DNA of 64,000 nt from AC-56 sp963702195 (GCA_963702195.1 OY969725.1:1922001-1986000); one strand, 5' to 3'; numbered from the stretch's first letter, positions 15,407 to 24,682 are shown. The notes: generated by a model from the letters alone, not told the origin. Translations and numbers: made by a program.

Positions 15407-16813
15407 TCAGCCATCGAGCCGCTCGATGGCGGCCTCGATCCGTCGCACGGACTCCTCGCGCCCCAGGGCCGCCAGCGAGTCGAAGATCCCAGGGGAGACG
15501 GTGGTCCCGGTGATCGCCACGCGGATCGGTTGGTAGACGTTCTTCGGCTTCTGCCCGAGGCGCTCGACCAGCTCGCCGAGCGCCGCCTCGAGCGCCTCGG
15601 CGTCGAAGGCGTCGGCGCCGCGGAGGGTGTCGACGGCAGCGGCGAGCGCCTCGCGGGACTCGGGCTTCATCACCTTCTCCCACGCCTTGGGGTCGTCGAC
15701 GGGATCGCGGAACAGGAACCGGATCAGCGGCCACGCCTCGTCAAGCGTCTGGGCCTTGTCCTGGACGATCGTGCAGGCGGTGCGCCGCAGCTCTCCTGAT
15801 GCGGCCGCGAAGGCCGGCGCATCGTCGCGCGCGCGCGCCTGGAGGTGCTCGGCGAGGCGCCGCTCGTATTCGTCCAGCGGCAGGTCCCGCATGTAGCGAC
15901 CGTTCATCCACCGGAGCTTGCGCGCGTCGAAGACGGCCGGCGAGCGCCCGACCCTGTCGATCGAGAAGCGTTCGATCAGCTCCTCGGTCGTCAGAAGAGT
16001 GGTGTCGTCCTCGGTTCCCCACCCCAGGAGGGCCAGGTAGTTGCGGACCGCCGCGGGCAGCAGGCCCGCGTCGCGGAGCTCCTGCACCGAGGCGGCGTCC
16101 TCGCGCTTCGAGAGCTTGCCGCCGCTCGGCGAGTGCAGGAGGGGCAGGTGCGCGTACGCCGGCGGGTCCGCGCCGAGGGCGCGCAGGACGAGAAGCTGCT
16201 TTGGCGTGTTCGACAGGTGGTCGTCGCCGCGCACGACGTCCGTGATCCCCATGTCGGCGTCGTCGACGGCCACCGCCAGGTTGTAGAGCGGCGTCCCGTC
16301 GCCTCGCGCGATGACGAAGTCGTCCTGCGTGCGGTTCTCGAACGTGACCGGCCCGCGAATCGCGTCGTCGACGACCGTCTCCCCCGCTTCCGGGACCCGC
16401 AGCCGGATCGCCGCACCGGGCTCGGACCGGGGCTCGCCCCGGTAGCCGGACCCCTCATGCGCCTCCTTCCAGGCCCGGACGTCGGCCGCGGTGGACGGGT
16501 CGTAGTAGGCGTGCCCCCCCTCCACGAGCTCCTTCAGCACCTCGCGGTGGCGATCGCGGCGCTCGTACTGGCTCAGCGGCCCGTCGTCCCAGTCGAGCTC
16601 CAGGTAGCGCAGGGCGTCCAGGATCTGCTCCACGTTCTCCGGCGTCGAGCGCTCGCGGTCCGTGTCCTCGATCCGCAGCACGAGCGCCCCGCCCGACCCT
16701 CGCGCCAGGAGCCAGTTGTAGAGCGCCGTCCGGGCGCCGCCGATGTGGAGGGCACCCGTCGGCGACGGCGCGAAGCGAAAACGCTGGGCGGAGCTAGTGT
16801 CTCGGCTCGTCAT
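15407..16813 (-). CDS. gltX: glutamyl-tRNA synthetase
   Basis: 468 residues, normal for bacterial GluRS. The class I signatures are FAPSPTGALHIGGARTALYN and KLSKRED. With gatCAB in the same window and no glnS seen, the enzyme is probably non-discriminating and also charges tRNAGln. The ATG at 16813 is the only plausible start before the HIGH region, and it shares two bases with the start codon of divergent nfo. Neither gene can therefore have a conventional leader. Confidence 0.96.
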   Translation of the reverse strand: MTSRDTSSAQRFRFAPSPTGALHIGGARTALYNWLLARGSGGALVLRIEDTDRERSTPENVEQILDALRYLELDWDDGPLSQYERRDRHREVLKELVEGGHAYYDPSTAADVRAWKEAHEGSGYRGEPRSEPGAAIRLRVPEAGETVVDDAIRGPVTFENRTQDDFVIARGDGTPLYNLAVAVDDADMGITDVVRGDDHLSNTPKQLLVLRALGADPPAYAHLPLLHSPSGGKLSKREDAASVQELRDAGLLPAAVRNYLALLGWGTEDDTTLLTTEELIERFSIDRVGRSPAVFDARKLRWMNGRYMRDLPLDEYERRLAEHLQARARDDAPAFAAASGELRRTACTIVQDKAQTLDEAWPLIRFLFRDPVDDPKAWEKVMKPESREALAAAVDTLRGADAFDAEALEAALGELVERLGQKPKNVYQPIRVAITGTTVSPGIFDSLAALGREESVRRIEAAIERLDG

Positions 16814-17672
16814 GCTGATCGGCGCGCATGTTTCCACAGCGGGCGGGCTGCCCAACACCATCGAGCGGGGCGTCGAGCGCGAATGCGACGCGATTCAGAT
16901 CTTTCACCAGAGCCCGCGGGCGTGGCGCCCAACGGCGTATGACGACGACGACTTCGCCGCCTTCAGGGCTGCGGTGGACGACTCGCCGATCTCGTCGGTG
17001 GTCATCCATGCCGTCTACCTGATCAACGCCGCCAGCAAGGAGCGCGCGGTCCGCACCAAGTCGCTGGCCTCGCTGAAGCAGGCGCTGCGGGTCGGCGACG
17101 GAATCGGCGCGGACGGTGTGGTCCTTCATGCGGGCGCCCGCAAGGGCGAGCCTCACCGGCAGTCCGTGAAACGGGCCGGCAGGGTGATCCGGGAGGCGCT
17201 CGAAAGCTCGGACAGGTGTCCGATCCTGCTCGAGAACACGGCCGGCACCAACGGCCCGCTGGGCAAGAACTTCGACGAGCTGGCCGAGCTCATCGACGCC
17301 GCCGGCGGCGGCAGGCGGCTCGGGACCTGCCTCGACTGCTGCCACCTGTTCGCGGCGGGTTTCGACATCTCCACCCCGGAGGCGTGCGCGGCGGTGGTCG
17401 CCGAGCACGACGCGAAGGTCGGGGCCGAGCGGCTTCGCTGCGTGCACGTGAACGACTCCAAGGTCCCGTTCGGCGCGAACCGGGACCACCACGCCAACCT
17501 GGGCAAGGGCGAGCTCGGCCGCAAGGGACTTCGCGTGTTCCTGTCGGAGCCGCGGTTCGAGGAGCTTCCGGCGCTGATCGAGACCCCGGGGCCCGACGGG
17601 CACGGTCCCGACCGCAAGGAGGTGCGGACCGCGAAGCGGTTGCGGCGCGAGGGCCTCAAGCAGCGCGGCTAG
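16812..17672 (+). CDS. nfo: endonuclease IV
   Basis: 286-residue AP endonuclease that cuts 5' of abasic sites in base-excision repair. The start MLIGAHVSTAGG is the family N terminus. Zinc-ligand motifs are visible: HAGARKGE, ILLENTAG, TCLDCCHLFAAGFDI, HVNDSKVPFGANRDHH and IETPGPDGHG. Length equals the E. coli enzyme within a residue or so. Its ATG overlaps the gltX start on the other strand in a CATG. A TAGTGT box lies 11 bases upstream. Confidence 0.96.
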   Translation: MLIGAHVSTAGGLPNTIERGVERECDAIQIFHQSPRAWRPTAYDDDDFAAFRAAVDDSPISSVVIHAVYLINAASKERAVRTKSLASLKQALRVGDGIGADGVVLHAGARKGEPHRQSVKRAGRVIREALESSDRCPILLENTAGTNGPLGKNFDELAELIDAAGGGRRLGTCLDCCHLFAAGFDISTPEACAAVVAEHDAKVGAERLRCVHVNDSKVPFGANRDHHANLGKGELGRKGLRVFLSEPRFEELPALIETPGPDGHGPDRKEVRTAKRLRREGLKQRG

Positions 17673-17688
17673 ATCGCCCGGCCCGGCT

Positions 17689-18081
17689 TCAGGCCTTCGA
17701 CTGGTTCAGGGCCACGGCGGCGCGAACGAGGGCCTTCAATGCCTCCCCGTCGATCTCCTCGCCCCCGTGGATGTCGATGGCCCGCCTCACCTTCCCCTCG
17801 AGGCTGGAGTTGAAGAGGCCCGAGGGATCCTCAAGAGACGCCCCTTTGGCGAAGGTCATCTTCACGACGCTCTTGTAGGTCTCGCCCGTGCAGATGATCC
17901 CGTCATGGGACCAGACCGGCGTTCCCGGGCTCGTGGCCTTCGCCCACTTCCATTCCTCGACGACGTCGGGGTCCGCTGCCTTGATGATTGCTCGCACCCT
18001 GCCGAGCATCTCCCCCCGCCAATCGCCCAGCTCCTCGATCCTCGCATCGATCTGCTGAGCGGGGGACTCGCCGTTCGCCAT
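17689..18081 (-). CDS. DUF1801-family protein
   Basis: 130 residues. It shows the pattern of the DUF1801 (YdhG/MmcQ-like) fold: RVRAIIKAADPDVVEEWKW, a central TPVWSHDGIICTGETYKSVVKMTF and a C-terminal VRRAIDIHGGEEID. The biochemical role of the family is not established. It ends 16 bp after the convergent nfo stop and starts 7 bp downstream of the cysteine-rich gene on the same strand, so these two are probably cotranscribed. Confidence 0.75.
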   Translation of the reverse strand: MANGESPAQQIDARIEELGDWRGEMLGRVRAIIKAADPDVVEEWKWAKATSPGTPVWSHDGIICTGETYKSVVKMTFAKGASLEDPSGLFNSSLEGKVRRAIDIHGGEEIDGEALKALVRAAVALNQSKA

Positions 18082-18088
18082 CGGCGGG

Positions 18089-18472
18089 CTAGGCGATCGC
18101 GTCGCGCAGGTCGAAGACCTGGTCGGCGTCGAAGAAGCGCGGGTTGACGCACTCGTGCGACGGGCCCCCGCCCTCGTACGCCGGCTCGACCCGGAACTGG
18201 CACTGTGGGAGCGGCTCGCCCGTCATCTTGATCCCGCCGTAGCCGCCGGCGCGCTCGGCGGCCTCGAAGTGGCTCATGTCGATCTCGGCGCGGAACACCT
18301 TCCGCATGCAGCCCATGTAGCGGCCGCCGCTCAGCGGATCGAGGTAGCTGTAGAGGTAGCGGCACCTCATCTCGAGGCATCCGCGCGGCTCGACCATCCG
18401 GTCGCAGAAGGTGTTGCACTGCCGGCATTCGCCGCAAGAAGTCTTCTGCTCGGAGGGTTGCGTCGCAGGCAT
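18089..18472 (-). CDS. cysteine-rich protein of unknown function
   Basis: 127 residues with nine cysteines, six of them clustered near the N terminus in CGECRQCNTFC and GCLEMRCR. The first four (C-x2-C-x2-C-x3-C) have the spacing of a 4Fe-4S ferredoxin motif but could equally bind zinc. Other segments are YLYSYLDPLSGGRYMGCMRKVF and a C-terminal CVNPRFFDADQVFD. I do not recognise a named family. It lies 37 bp after dnaE and just upstream of the DUF1801 gene. Confidence 0.65.
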   Translation of the reverse strand: MPATQPSEQKTSCGECRQCNTFCDRMVEPRGCLEMRCRYLYSYLDPLSGGRYMGCMRKVFRAEIDMSHFEAAERAGGYGGIKMTGEPLPQCQFRVEPAYEGGGPSHECVNPRFFDADQVFDLRDAIA

Positions 18473-18509
18473 TGGCCGCAGTGTAGACCGGAGCGCGCTC
18501 GTGAATTGG

Positions 18510-21500
18510 TTAAGCGGCCAATGCCTTCGGGCCGAGGAGCTGGTCCAGCTCGGCACGGAGCGCCGGCGAGGGTGCCACGCAGTAATCGCTGCCGAACCGC
18601 AGGCGCCGAGTTCCCTCCCGAGTGCGCATCTCGAGCTGCACCTCGCACTTGCCCGGGAACGCCTGGAACAGGTGCTTCAGGTCCTCCAGCAGCTGGGGCC
18701 CGAACTCCGCCGCGTCCACGCGCAGCACGATCCGTTCCGGGTCGCGCGCCTTCGCCTTGGCCCTCGCCGCGGCGAGTTCGTCCTCGCCCGGCTCGAACGG
18801 CTCGGCCTCCGAGACGACGACGCTCATGTCGCCGCGGCCCTTGTGGTCGACGCGGCCCCGGACCAGGATCACGCGGTCGAGCTCGATGTTCTCGGCGAGC
18901 TCGCTCGCCGCGTCGCGAACGAACAGCTCGACCCTGCCCTCCAGGTCGTCGAGGGTCGCGAACATCACGTACGCCCCGCTGCGGGTGCGCACCTTCTTGG
19001 CCTCGCTGACGATCCCTCCGACGGTGACCCAGGAGCCGTCCTCCTTGCCCGCCACGTCCGCGAGGCTGCAATCCACCCGCTCTCGCAGGGCATCCCTCAC
19101 ATCGGCCAGCGGGTGCGCCGAGAGGAACGTCCCGAGGGTGTCCTTCTCCAGGCGCAGGAGCTCGCGCTGGTCGAACTCCTCGCCCGGGACCGGCGGGCGC
19201 TGGCTTCCCATGCCATTCGCCGATTCCGTCGACGGCTCTGCGTCACCGGAGAGGTCGAAGATGGATGACTGGCCGCGCCGGGCGTCCTCCTGCGCCTTGG
19301 AGGCGCTTGCGAGCGCCGGCGCAAGGACCTCGAGCATCCCGCGGCGCGTGTCGCCCGTGGAATCGAGAGCGCCGCACTTGATCAGGCACTCAACGGCGCG
19401 CTTGTTGACCGCCCGAGCGTCCACGCGCTCGCAGAAGTCCCACACCGACTCGAACGGGCCACCCCGCTCGCGGGCGGCCAGGATGGCCTCCACGGCGGCG
19501 TGACCGACGTTCTTCACCGCGTCGAGGCCGAATCGGATCGACTTGCCCGAGACGACGAAGCCGTGGTCGGAGGAGTTGACGTCCGGGGGCAGCACCTCGA
19601 TGTCCATCTCGGCGCAACGGCTGACGAAGTACGGAACCTTGTCCTTCGTCGACATGACCGAGGAGATCACCGCGGCCATGTACTCGGCCGGGTAGTTCGC
19701 CTTCAAGTAGGCCGTGCGGTACGAGATCAGCGCGTAGCAGGCGGCATGGGACTTGTTGAACGAGTAGTCCGCCGCGGCGGTCATCAGCGACCAGAGGTCG
19801 TCGGCGACCCTGCGCTCGGTCCCCGAGGCCGCGCAGCCCTCGAGGAACTTGTCCTTCATCGTCGCCATCAGGTCGCGCTTCTTCTTGCCGACCGCCTTGC
19901 GCAGGTCGTCCGCTTCGGCGGGCGAGAAACCAGCGAGCCGCTTGGAGATCTCCATCAGCTGCTCCTGGTAGATGACGCAGCCGTAGGTCTCGTCGGTGAT
20001 CGGGCGCAGGCGGTCGTCCGGATAGGTCACCGACGACGGGTCGCGCTTGCCGCGTGCGTAATCGGGGATGAAGCGCATCGCACCCGGGCGGTAGAGGGCG
20101 TTGATCGCCGCGATGTCGTTGAACCGGGTTGGGCGGATCTGCTTGAGCGCCTCGCTCATGCCGTCCGACTCCATCTGGAAGACCCCGACCGAGTCCCCGC
20201 GCGAGAGCATCTCGTAGGTCTTGGGGTCGTCGAGCGGGATCTCCTCCATGTCGATCTCAGTCCCGCGTGAGCGCTGGATGATGTCCACGGCGTCCTCGAT
20301 CACGTCGAGGTTGCGCAGGCCGAGGAAGTCCATCTTCAGCAGGCCGATCTCCTCGATCGGCCCCATCGAGTACTGGGTGACGATCTTGTAGGAGCGCTCC
20401 GCCCGCCCGTTCGCCTTCCCGTTGCCGTTCCCGCCGCCCCCGCCGCTGCGGTCCTCGGCGAGCTGGAGCGGCACGATCTCGTCGAGGGGGCGGTCGGCGA
20501 TCACGACGGCGGCCGCGTGGATGGAGTTGTTGCGGACCTTGCCCTCGAGGCCCTTGGCGATGTCGACGATCTTGCTCGCGTCGGGGTCCGATTCGATCGC
20601 GTGCCGCAGCTCCTCACCCGGTTTCAGGCAGTCCTCGAAGCTGGGGCTGCGGCCCATGATGGGCTCGGGGATGAGCTTCGCCAGGCGATCTCCCGTGGCG
20701 TAGTCGAACCCGAGGACCCGGGCGGCGTCCCGGGTCGCGGCGCGCGGTGCCATCTTGCCGAATGTGATGATCTGGGCGACCGACTCGCGGCCGTACTTGT
20801 CGGCCACGTAGCGGATCACGCGCTCGCGCCCGCGTACCGAGAAGTCGATGTCGATGTCGGGCATCGACTTGCGGGCCGGGTTGAGGAAGCGCTCGAACAG
20901 CAGGTCGTTCTCGATCGGGTCGAGGTCGGTGATGTTGAGCGCATAGGCGACGATCGAGCCCGCGGCGGAGCCACGGCCCGGCCCCACGGCGATCCCCTGC
21001 CCCTTCGCGAAGCGGACGAAGTCCCAGACGATCAGGAAATAGGAGTCGAAGCCCATCTCGCCGATGACGCCGAGCTCGAACTCCAATCGCTCGGTCGCAG
21101 CGGCGGGAGGCGGATCGCCGTAGCGGCGCGCAAGGCCCTCGGAGGCGAGCCGCCGGAGCATCGACGCCGGGTCCTCGCCGTCCGGTGTCGGGAAGCGCGG
21201 CAGGAGCAGGCGGCCAAGCTCCATGTCCACGTTGCAGCGCTCGGCGACCTCGAGCGTCGTCGGCACGGCCTCCGGCCACTCCGCGAACGACTCCGCCATC
21301 TCCTGCGGGCTCTTGAGGTAGTACTCGTTGTTGTCGAAGGTCAGCTTCGGGTTCTCGATCGTCGACTTGGTCTGCACGCAGAGCAGCGCCGCGTGGTGGG
21401 TGTGGTCCTCGCGGCGCAGGTAGTGCACGTCGCCGGTGGCGACCAGCGGCCGGCCCAGCTCCTTCGCGGTGCGGACGATCCCCTCGTTGGCCTTGTCCTG

Positions 21501-22043
21501 CTCCGGGACGCCGTTCGCCTGGATCTCGAAGTAGACGTTCTCGGCGCCGTAGATGCCCATCAGGTCGTCGATGTGCTCGCGGGCATCGCGGGGGCGCTCG
21601 GATACCAGGCGCTGGCAGAAGCGCGACTGCAGGCATCCGGTGAGCACGATCACGCCGTCGGAGTGGCGGGACAGGAGCTCGGCGTCCACGCTCGGCTTGC
21701 CGCGGCGAAAGCCGTCGAGGAAGCCCCCGGACGTGAGCTTGACGAGATTGCGGAAGCCCTCGTCGCTTGCGGCCAGCATGGTCAGGTGGTTGCGCTCCAC
21801 CCTGCCCTCGGCGCTGCGGTCGTCCACCAGGTAGGCCTCGAGGCCGAGGATCGGCTTGACGCCGGCCTGCCGGCACGCCTTGTAGTGCTCGACCGCGCCG
21901 TTCATGACCCCGTGGTCGGTGAGGCCCAGCGCCGGCATGCCCAGCTCGGCGGCCCTGGCGGCCAGCTTGTCGATCTTGCAGGCGCCATCCAGCAGCGAGT
22001 ACTCGCTGTGGACGTGCAGGTGAACCGCGCCGGTCTGCGTCAC
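18510..22043 (-). CDS. dnaE: DNA polymerase III alpha subunit
   Basis: 1177-residue replicative polymerase. An intact PHP domain opens the protein (VHLHVHSEYSLLDG), followed by the palm with SMPDIDIDFSVRGRE, the thumb/fingers and the FLGLRNLDVIEDAV region, a helix-hairpin-helix and an OB-fold near residue 970-1070. A Gly/Asn-rich insert interrupts the fingers region. GTG 22043 gives the usual N terminus and has CATGAT six bases upstream; an ATG at 22115 would add 24 residues and overlap the divergent epimerase start. It is DnaE1 type by architecture. Confidence 0.95.
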   Translation of the reverse strand: MTQTGAVHLHVHSEYSLLDGACKIDKLAARAAELGMPALGLTDHGVMNGAVEHYKACRQAGVKPILGLEAYLVDDRSAEGRVERNHLTMLAASDEGFRNLVKLTSGGFLDGFRRGKPSVDAELLSRHSDGVIVLTGCLQSRFCQRLVSERPRDAREHIDDLMGIYGAENVYFEIQANGVPEQDKANEGIVRTAKELGRPLVATGDVHYLRREDHTHHAALLCVQTKSTIENPKLTFDNNEYYLKSPQEMAESFAEWPEAVPTTLEVAERCNVDMELGRLLLPRFPTPDGEDPASMLRRLASEGLARRYGDPPPAAATERLEFELGVIGEMGFDSYFLIVWDFVRFAKGQGIAVGPGRGSAAGSIVAYALNITDLDPIENDLLFERFLNPARKSMPDIDIDFSVRGRERVIRYVADKYGRESVAQIITFGKMAPRAATRDAARVLGFDYATGDRLAKLIPEPIMGRSPSFEDCLKPGEELRHAIESDPDASKIVDIAKGLEGKVRNNSIHAAAVVIADRPLDEIVPLQLAEDRSGGGGGNGNGKANGRAERSYKIVTQYSMGPIEEIGLLKMDFLGLRNLDVIEDAVDIIQRSRGTEIDMEEIPLDDPKTYEMLSRGDSVGVFQMESDGMSEALKQIRPTRFNDIAAINALYRPGAMRFIPDYARGKRDPSSVTYPDDRLRPITDETYGCVIYQEQLMEISKRLAGFSPAEADDLRKAVGKKKRDLMATMKDKFLEGCAASGTERRVADDLWSLMTAAADYSFNKSHAACYALISYRTAYLKANYPAEYMAAVISSVMSTKDKVPYFVSRCAEMDIEVLPPDVNSSDHGFVVSGKSIRFGLDAVKNVGHAAVEAILAARERGGPFESVWDFCERVDARAVNKRAVECLIKCGALDSTGDTRRGMLEVLAPALASASKAQEDARRGQSSIFDLSGDAEPSTESANGMGSQRPPVPGEEFDQRELLRLEKDTLGTFLSAHPLADVRDALRERVDCSLADVAGKEDGSWVTVGGIVSEAKKVRTRSGAYVMFATLDDLEGRVELFVRDAASELAENIELDRVILVRGRVDHKGRGDMSVVVSEAEPFEPGEDELAAARAKAKARDPERIVLRVDAAEFGPQLLEDLKHLFQAFPGKCEVQLEMRTREGTRRLRFGSDYCVAPSPALRAELDQLLGPKALAA

Positions 22044-22099
22044 GGAATGATCATGCCAATCGACCCAGATGCCACCGGCCCGCGTTCCCGCAACCTGGG

Positions 22100-22105
22100 T
22101 AGATT
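22100..22105 (+). promoter_or_regulatory. -10 box of the epimerase gene
   Basis: TAGATT ends 8 bases before the ATG at 22114. No Shine-Dalgarno sequence fits, so a leaderless mRNA is likely. Confidence 0.5.
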
Positions 22106-22113
22106 GCGCCGCC

Positions 22114-23052
22114 ATGCCGGCGCTGGTCACAGGAGGAGCGGGCTTCATCGGGTCCCATCTCGTCGATGCCCTGCTCGCGCGGGGCGAGGACGTGGTCGTC
22201 CTGGACGACCTCTCGACCGGCCGCCGCGAGAACCTCACGACCGCTCTGGAGCGCGGCGTCGAGCTCGTGGAGGGCGACGTCACCGACGCCCCGACGGTCT
22301 CGGAGCTGGTCGAGGACAGGCGGCCCGGCACGATCTTCCACCTCGCCGCCCAGATCGACGTGCGCGTCTCCGTCTCCGACCCCGTCTTCGACCTCGGCGT
22401 GAACGTCGGCGGCACGATCAACCTGCTGGAGGCGACGCGGAAGGCCGGGACAGGGCGGATGGTTCTCGCCTCCACCGGCGGCGCGATCTACGGCGAGGGA
22501 AGCAACCGGAACCTACCCCTCGACGAGACGGCCCAGTGCCTCCCGGACGCGCCGTACGGTCAGTCCAAGTACGCCGCCGAGGGCTACCTCTCGCTCTACG
22601 CGCGCCTCTACGGACTCTCCACGGTCTCCCTGAGGCTGGGAAACGTCTACGGGCCTCGCCAGGATCCACTGGGCGAGGCCGGGGTGGTGGCAATCTTCTG
22701 CGGCGCCCTGCTCGAAGGTCGTAAGCCCAAGGTGTTCGGCGACGGCGAGCAGACCCGCGACTACGTCCACGTCGCCGACATCGTCGAGGCGATGCTCGCC
22801 GCCGGCGGCTCGAGCGTGGTCGGGACATTCAACGTCGGCACCGGGGTCGAGACGAGCGTCCTCGAGCTGGGCCAGATGATCTCCGAGGCCTGCGACCGCC
22901 CCTTCGAGCCCGAGATGGCGCCCCCCCGTCCCGGCGAGGTGCAGAGGATCGCGATTGACAGCACGCTGGCGGCCCAGGAGCTGGGCTGGACGGCCCGGAC
23001 GGCCCTCCCCGACGGTCTGGCGCAGACGGCGGCGTCGTTCAGGGGCGAGTAG
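22114..23052 (+). CDS. NAD-dependent sugar-nucleotide epimerase/dehydratase
   Basis: 312-residue extended short-chain dehydrogenase. The NAD motif is TGGAGFIGSHLVDALL at residues 6-21, and the catalytic Ser and Tyr-x3-Lys are in LASTGGAIYG and APYGQSKYAAEGYL. It resembles UDP-glucose 4-epimerase and related nucleotide-sugar enzymes for cell-envelope glycans. The substrate cannot be told from sequence alone, so I give no symbol. It diverges from dnaE and converges on the peptidoglycan hydrolase. Confidence 0.88.
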   Translation: MPALVTGGAGFIGSHLVDALLARGEDVVVLDDLSTGRRENLTTALERGVELVEGDVTDAPTVSELVEDRRPGTIFHLAAQIDVRVSVSDPVFDLGVNVGGTINLLEATRKAGTGRMVLASTGGAIYGEGSNRNLPLDETAQCLPDAPYGQSKYAAEGYLSLYARLYGLSTVSLRLGNVYGPRQDPLGEAGVVAIFCGALLEGRKPKVFGDGEQTRDYVHVADIVEAMLAAGGSSVVGTFNVGTGVETSVLELGQMISEACDRPFEPEMAPPRPGEVQRIAIDSTLAAQELGWTARTALPDGLAQTAASFRGE

Positions 23053-23139
23053 CGCCGGTTCGTCGAGCCCAGCGTGCTCGAGGGCACGCGCGCTCTCGAA
23101 TGGGCACCCAGGGGAGCGGCCCGGGCCGTGATCCTCGCA

Positions 23140-23182
23140 TCAACGCAATCCGCGTCCGCTTTTCGGACCTAGCTTGCGTTGA
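23140..23182. terminator. two-tier hairpin between convergent genes
   Basis: Arms TCAACGCAA (23140-23148) and TTGCGTTGA (23174-23182) are perfectly complementary. A second 5-bp stem (GTCCG/CGGAC, loop CTTTT) sits inside, separated by a 5x5 internal loop. It lies between the epimerase and the convergent hydrolase. Probably a bidirectional terminator, though a protein-binding palindrome is possible. Confidence 0.5.
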
Positions 23183-23301
23183 CCCGCCAATCACGCCGGT
23201 AGTGAGCCGCCGGCTCCCCCTACCCCGCCTCGATCGGTTCGCGCCCTCGGCGACCGGCCGGCTCGACGGCCACGCCACCACAAGGGGTGGTCCCTAGCGG
23301 A

Positions 23302-24393
23302 CTACTGCGCGCAGACCCAGGCGCTTGGGCCGGAATCAGCCCAGATCTGAGCGGCGATGCTGCTCTGCTGGGACGGCGATGCGTTCTGCGGAGAGCCGCT
23401 CCCGCCGTATAGACGCCAGGTGGACGGGAGGATCTGGTACGCGCCGCCCGCGCCCGAGGACGGGTTGACCGCGTTGAAGTTTCCGCCGGACTCGCACATG
23501 ACGATCGCCTGCGGGATCGCCCAGTTGCCGACCCAGTTGGCGACCGTGGCCTGCGCGGAGGCGGCCGAGGCCTGCTGAGACTCCTGGGCCTGCTGTGCTG
23601 CGGCTGCCTGGGCCGCCTGAATCTGCTGGACCTGGTTCTCCCAGCTCGAGACGTTGCTCTGCAGCGAGGCGACCGCGGACTGCTCGGCCTGGCGCGCCGC
23701 ATCGAGCTTCGCGGCCTGCTGCTGGGCGGTCGCGCGGACCGAGGCCATCTGGTCGCGGGCGTCCGACACGCGAGCGTTGTAGGCGTCCTGCTGGGCCTTG
23801 GCTTCGCGGACTGAGCTCAGGGCGTCCTTGACCTGGTTGCGGAGGCTTCTCACCCGCCCGGCCAGGTCGGCGTCCGAGTTCTCGATCCGGCCGACCATCT
23901 GGGCCCGATTGGCCAGGTCGCGGAAGCCGTGGGCGCTCAGGAGGATCTCGGCCGCGTTGGGGGAACCGCTCTTGTATATCTGCACAAGTCTCGCCTGCAG
24001 GTCGCCGAGCGCCCGCTTCAGGTGGGCGCGCGCTCGCTGGAGATGTGCCTGCGTCTGGTCGACCTTCACGGCCAGCTCCGCGGAGCGCTGCTGGCCCTGG
24101 GCGAGAAGGCTGCTGAGCTCGGACTCGCGCTGGGCCGCGGCGGCCGCCTGCTGCTGGGCGGCGGCGACCTGGTCGGCCTTCGCCTGGACGTCCGCGCTCA
24201 TGCTCTGAGCCTGGGACTGCGCATCGGCGATCTTCGCGTTCAGGTCGCTGATGCTCTGGGCGCCGGCCGTGCCGGAGCCGATCGCGAGGAGCGCGCCGGC
24301 GACGGCGGCGGTCGCGACGGCCGCGCGCAGGCGGCTGCGCCGGGCGCTGCCGCGGCGGGCGCTTCGGACTGGGCTGTCGATCTCGAACTCCAT
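23302..24393 (-). CDS. secreted coiled-coil peptidoglycan hydrolase with transglycosylase-like domain
   Basis: 363 residues. A signal peptide ends near residue 45 (AAVATAAVAGALLAIG, then GTAGAQ). Residues about 47-280 are a long Ala/Gln-rich coiled coil like that of PcsB/NlpC-family lysins. The last 75 residues are a transglycosylase-like/resuscitation-promoting-factor-like domain (ESGGNFNAVNPSSGAGGAYQ, with catalytic Glu in CESGG). Such enzymes remodel the cell wall during growth. Expression is probably controlled by the c-di-AMP riboswitch just upstream. AGAAGG sits very close to the ATG, so the exact start is slightly uncertain. Confidence 0.88.
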   Translation of the reverse strand: MEFEIDSPVRSARRGSARRSRLRAAVATAAVAGALLAIGSGTAGAQSISDLNAKIADAQSQAQSMSADVQAKADQVAAAQQQAAAAAQRESELSSLLAQGQQRSAELAVKVDQTQAHLQRARAHLKRALGDLQARLVQIYKSGSPNAAEILLSAHGFRDLANRAQMVGRIENSDADLAGRVRSLRNQVKDALSSVREAKAQQDAYNARVSDARDQMASVRATAQQQAAKLDAARQAEQSAVASLQSNVSSWENQVQQIQAAQAAAAQQAQESQQASAASAQATVANWVGNWAIPQAIVMCESGGNFNAVNPSSGAGGAYQILPSTWRLYGGSGSPQNASPSQQSSIAAQIWADSGPSAWVCAQ

Positions 24394-24402
24394 CCTTCTC
24401 GA

Positions 24403-24557
24403 CGCCTACGGGGTTAGCTGGCGGGCTCGCGCCGAAGGACTGGCGCTACGCGGCCGGTTGCCGCGACTCGCCCCCGGGGCTCCTGCCTAGCGGCTGCACG
24501 GCCCCAGTGGTTCCCCCGCTCCCCCGGGTCTGCGCCGGGGGACTCGGCGGTGTCGGC
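24403..24557 (-). ncRNA. ydaO/yuaA-type c-di-AMP riboswitch
   Basis: The minus strand carries the conserved core of the class: GGGGGAGCGGGGGAACCA at 24508-24525, a GGGGGCGAGTC segment, a TTCGG-capped hairpin, and CAGCTAACCCCGTAGGCG at 24403-24420, ending 9 bases before the hydrolase ATG. In actinobacteria this riboswitch commonly precedes cell-wall hydrolase genes and turns them off when c-di-AMP binds. A TATGGT -10 box lies just upstream. Assignment is by remembered consensus; a covariance search would settle it. Confidence 0.9.
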
Positions 24558-24562
24558 GCGGG

Positions 24563-24568
24563 ACCATA
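24563..24568 (-). promoter_or_regulatory. -10 box for the riboswitch transcript
   Basis: TATGGT on the minus strand lies about 6-10 bases upstream of the expected 5' end of the riboswitch. Confidence 0.5.
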
Positions 24569-24682
24569 GCGAATTGTTAGGAATGTGTGAGCCGCAGGAC
24601 GACGTCCCACGCCTGATTCCTGCCCCCTGCAACCGTTCTTGCACCCGAGATAAGCCCGGGAGATGACCGCCGCCTTTGCCCC

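Noticed and set aside
22044..22115. dnaE start at ATG 22115
   Set aside because: It adds 24 residues not expected before the PHP domain and overlaps the epimerase start; GTG 22043 with CATGAT six bases upstream fits better, though not proven.
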